Source of the DNA: Rhodococcus koreensis
GTDB taxonomy: Bacteria; Actinomycetota; Actinomycetes; Mycobacteriales; Mycobacteriaceae
Direction: 5' to 3'
DNA: 64,000 bases
NCBI RefSeq assembly: GCF_900105905.1
Contig: NZ_FNSV01000001.1
Coordinates: forward strand, 124,001 to 188,000
The first letter of the stretch is position 1, and every line of letters begins with the position of its first letter. The position numbers and the translations under genes were made by a program. Below, one piece after another: positions 61,473 through 64,000 of the stretch. The notes under the pieces are model-generated. The model saw only the letters and a list, made by a program, of their open reading frames with translations. It was not told the DNA's origin and did not search any database.

Positions 61473-64000
61473 TTACGCACCTGCCTCCTGCAATGCGGCC
61501 TTAACGGCGTCGGGGTCGGCCGGACACAGTACCCAGCCGGCGGCGGACAACTCCTCGCGCTCCGTGTCGTCGATGCCGGTGTCGACGACGACCTTGCGGT
61601 CCGGCCACGAGATCTCGAGCGGGATGCCGCGGAACTCCTCGCCGACCTCGGGCACCGGCACGGCGGCCGCGGCGGCGAGCAGGGTGACGAGTTCGCGGTC
61701 GCTCGCTGCGACTTCGTTGTACACGTCGAGCCACGGACCGGTGAGCCCGGCTGGGGCCTGCGGCTCCGGCGCCGGGACCGGCGTGGGTGCGGGGACGGGC
61801 ACCGGCAGTGCTTCCGACAGTGCGGTCCTGCTCGTGATCTCGGTCGGCAGCGATCGGAAGTTGAGCAGATTCGCCCAGCGTAGCCACTCCCGCCACGCGC
61901 TTTTGGCATCCTCGGTTAGCGCCGTGTCCGAGTCGTCGAGCACCACCGCGACCTCGGTGGAGGACTGCGATCCGGGGGAGAGTCTGATGGCGGCGGCGAA
62001 TCCGCCGTAGCGCCAGACCAGCGTGTCCCCGGAGGGCGACTCGTCGAGTCCGTCGTCGAGTGCCGCCAGCGCGAGTGCGCTGGGCGATCCGTGAGCGCGG
62101 CGCCCCACTTCCCGCAGGCTGGCAAGGCCGAGAATCGGCAACCAATGCGCAAGCTGGCCTCGGGCGTGGCGTGACGGCTGCTGAATCCAGGCCAGCAGCA
62201 GGTCGATCGCGTTGCCGAAGACGAGGTCGAGCGCGCTCTTGGACAGTTGGTCTCCGGCCAGGCCCAACACGACCGGGGTGACGTTGGCGCGGAATCCGGA
62301 GGTGTCGAGCACCGCACCGTCGACGTCGTCACGCGTGACGGCAATGACCTGATAGCCGCCGTCGCGCAGGTTTCGGCGTTTCTCGGCGTCGTCGGCGATG
62401 CGGTTGTGTGCCGGGGTCGCGTGGTAGGCCCGCCCGTCGGTGAAGATCGCAGTCGGCGGGACGCCGCCGCGCGCCGAGGTCAGCACGAAGTCGGGTTTGC
62501 TGCCGAGCACGTTCTCCTGCGGTCGCAGCGTCCACCGGTTGCTCGAACCGAGCGCGATGTCCCACATAATTCCGCGGTCGGTGGGCTTCTCGGTGATGGT
62601 CGCGCCGAGTGCCTCGAGCCGTTTAGCGAACTCGACCCGGAATCGCTTCTCGAGATCGGATTCGCTCTCGGTGACCTCGGGTTCGGTCTCGGTGACCGAC
62701 CACGGCATCATCTCGGGCACCTCCGGCTCGTCGGCTGGACCGAATTCCCTGCCCGCCAACAGGTTAGCCAGGTGACGTTCAGCGGCGGACCGCGAGGTCC
62801 GGGGTACGTCGGGCAGGGCCGCGAACGGCAGCAGGCAGTTCTCACACGCGAGTTTGCCGTCGTCGCGACACCTGCAGTCCTTCACCACCTCCCACGCGCG
62901 GTGCAGCATGTCCCATACCGTGTCCGGTTTGGTGAAGTCGGCGAGGTAACCGGTGCCGCCCGGCACCACATCGTGCAGCAGCAGAGCTGCATGGTCGGCG
63001 CCGTGCGGGGAGGGGTCAACGGTGGGCGTGATCTCGAGGTGGTCGGGGTCGCCGCCGATGTATTCCCGCACGCCGAGCAGGATCGCGGCCGCGAGCGAGG
63101 GCATCGCGAACGTGTCGCCCAGCGTCACCGACGGCGGCAGGCGCAGCACCAGACCCTCGGTGGTGAGCCGGCGGGCCAGTGCCAGCGAGGTGGTCGACTC
63201 CTCCATCGCGGTGCGCAGCGAGCACCACGGTCGGTGTTCGCTCGCACGATTGGCGCCGGTGGCCGCATCGAGCTTGCCGCACTCCGAGCACACCCGGAAC
63301 AGCGCGGCATCGGCCTCCTGCCCGGCGAGCAGGCGGCTTCCGCCCCCGGTTGCTGCCGCGCCCAGGTTCAACCAGCGGATCTGCATCTGCCGCAGGTGTT
63401 TGGCGCCGAATCCCACACCCTCGACGAACCAGCGCTTCCCGACGTGCACAGGGTCGATGTCGGCGGCCGTGAGCACGGTGAACCGTTCCCGGTTGCGTTC
63501 GTCGCGGGAGTCGTCGATCGTCGCTTCCTCGCGCCGGATGATCGCCGACACCGTCCTGAGTTCGGCGACCGGCAGGCGCTGGCTGGTGTCGGCGATGGCG
63601 GCCGAGCCGCAGCGCGGGCATCGTGTGGGCGCGTCCGCCCCGGCCAGGTCGGGGGACAGTTCCTTGACGTATCCGCATGCCGGGCAGCACGCCCACTGGG
63701 TGACGGCATCACCGTCGGCGCCGAGGTCCACCGCGTCGATCGCGATGGCGAAACCGTTGGCGTAGAAGGTGGATCCGGGGGCGAAGTCGCGCAACGCCTG
63801 CGCCGAGCCGCGGCGCAGTTCGAACTCGGAGTGTTCGTACTCCTGGCTTTCCGGGTTGAGCCAGTTCACCGATACCGACAGGGTCACGGTGTCGTCGAGC
63901 AGGGTGTAGTTCGGCAGCAGCCCGAACGATTCGAGTGCGCTCACCCAGTACTCGGACCGCAACTCGGCGAGTTGCCTGTTGATCAGGCGCTTCGCGGCCT
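61473..64000 (-). CDS. DUF1998-type DEAD/DEAH helicase, C-terminal part; 5' end outside window
   Basis: The frame is open to the window edge, so only the C-terminal ~840 residues are seen. They begin with EYWVSALESFGLLPNY, then zinc-like clusters (CCPACGYV ... CPRCG; CSECG; CRCRDDGKLACENCL), a DUF1998 layout found at the end of large DEAD/DEAH helicases. Later, LEALGATITEKP, KPDFVLTSARG and AIFTDGRAYH, then EKRRNLRDGGYQVIAVT, resemble a PD-(D/E)xK or Vsr-type nuclease. DruE-like proteins of the Druantia defence systems have a comparable helicase-DUF1998 part; family membership is inference. The ATP motifs lie beyond the window. Confidence 0.7.
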   Translation of the reverse strand, partial: AAKRLINRQLAELRSEYWVSALESFGLLPNYTLLDDTVTLSVSVNWLNPESQEYEHSEFELRRGSAQALRDFAPGSTFYANGFAIAIDAVDLGADGDAVTQWACCPACGYVKELSPDLAGADAPTRCPRCGSAAIADTSQRLPVAELRTVSAIIRREEATIDDSRDERNRERFTVLTAADIDPVHVGKRWFVEGVGFGAKHLRQMQIRWLNLGAAATGGGSRLLAGQEADAALFRVCSECGKLDAATGANRASEHRPWCSLRTAMEESTTSLALARRLTTEGLVLRLPPSVTLGDTFAMPSLAAAILLGVREYIGGDPDHLEITPTVDPSPHGADHAALLLHDVVPGGTGYLADFTKPDTVWDMLHRAWEVVKDCRCRDDGKLACENCLLPFAALPDVPRTSRSAAERHLANLLAGREFGPADEPEVPEMMPWSVTETEPEVTESESDLEKRFRVEFAKRLEALGATITEKPTDRGIMWDIALGSSNRWTLRPQENVLGSKPDFVLTSARGGVPPTAIFTDGRAYHATPAHNRIADDAEKRRNLRDGGYQVIAVTRDDVDGAVLDTSGFRANVTPVVLGLAGDQLSKSALDLVFGNAIDLLLAWIQQPSRHARGQLAHWLPILGLASLREVGRRAHGSPSALALAALDDGLDESPSGDTLVWRYGGFAAAIRLSPGSQSSTEVAVVLDDSDTALTEDAKSAWREWLRWANLLNFRSLPTEITSRTALSEALPVPVPAPTPVPAPEPQAPAGLTGPWLDVYNEVAASDRELVTLLAAAAAVPVPEVGEEFRGIPLEISWPDRKVVVDTGIDDTEREELSAAGWVLCPADPDAVKAALQEAGA

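Overview
The DNA is very GC-rich and its gene families point to a mycolic-acid actinobacterium, most likely Rhodococcus or a close relative. These include a nicotinoprotein NDMA-type alcohol dehydrogenase, a mycofactocin-type short-chain dehydrogenase, many acyl-CoA enzymes, several CaiB-type CoA-transferases and FCD-type GntR regulators. A ParA/ParB pair, a KfrA-like coiled-coil gene, several recombinases and nested transposons suggest a large catabolic plasmid or a plasmid-like island. No replication initiator was seen.

Layout. (1) 1-3.5 kb: the 3' part of a kinase/NB-ARC/LuxR-type regulator and an XRE/MmyB-type regulator. (2) 3.7-14.1 kb: two convergent, related alpha/beta-hydrolases, then a minus-strand run of alcohol- and aldehyde-oxidising genes with a transporter and a cupin: hydrolase, SDR, aldehyde dehydrogenase, MDR reductase, AAHS transporter, cupin, NDMA-ADH, aldehyde dehydrogenase. 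(3) 14.4-21.3 kb: LtrA, an SDR without its catalytic residues, an acetyl-CoA hydrolase/transferase and two MFS transporters. (4) 21.6-34.2 kb: a CoA-ester degradation cluster. One minus operon encodes an AMACR-like racemase, enoyl-CoA hydratase, CoA-transferase and CitE-like lyase. A second encodes a MaoC hydratase, acyl-CoA synthetase and acyl-CoA dehydrogenase. A third CoA-transferase gene and three paralogous GntR/FCD regulators accompany them. Similar AT-rich operator-like sequences lie upstream of most of these units, which suggests one regulon. (5) 34.3-39.9 kb: a Cys-nucleophile hydrolase, an acyl-CoA dehydrogenase, a truncated acyl-CoA ligase and a thiolase.

The right half is plasmid maintenance and mobile DNA. 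40.2-45.1 kb has transposon-end repeats, a tyrosine recombinase, an HNH protein, a toxin-antitoxin-like pair with a 13-bp inverted repeat, and a recombinase-like gene. 45.15-45.83 kb is a dense patch of repeats that includes a 243-bp mini-element with 5-bp target duplications. An IS21-type element (46.15-48.70 kb) interrupts the DNA between this patch and a tniA-tniB-tniQ transposition operon, which is followed by a repeat-rich beta-solenoid-like gene. parA-parB at 53.6-55.2 kb are bracketed by copies of a 16-bp palindrome, a good candidate centromere. The window ends in two unknown genes and a coupled pair encoding a UvrD-type helicase and a DUF1998-type helicase with a nuclease-like region. 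That pair looks like a defence module and runs off the right edge.

Taken together, the left half would oxidise an alcohol to an acid, activate it as a CoA ester, and degrade it by dehydrogenation, hydration and lyase or thiolase cleavage. The substrate cannot be read from the sequence.
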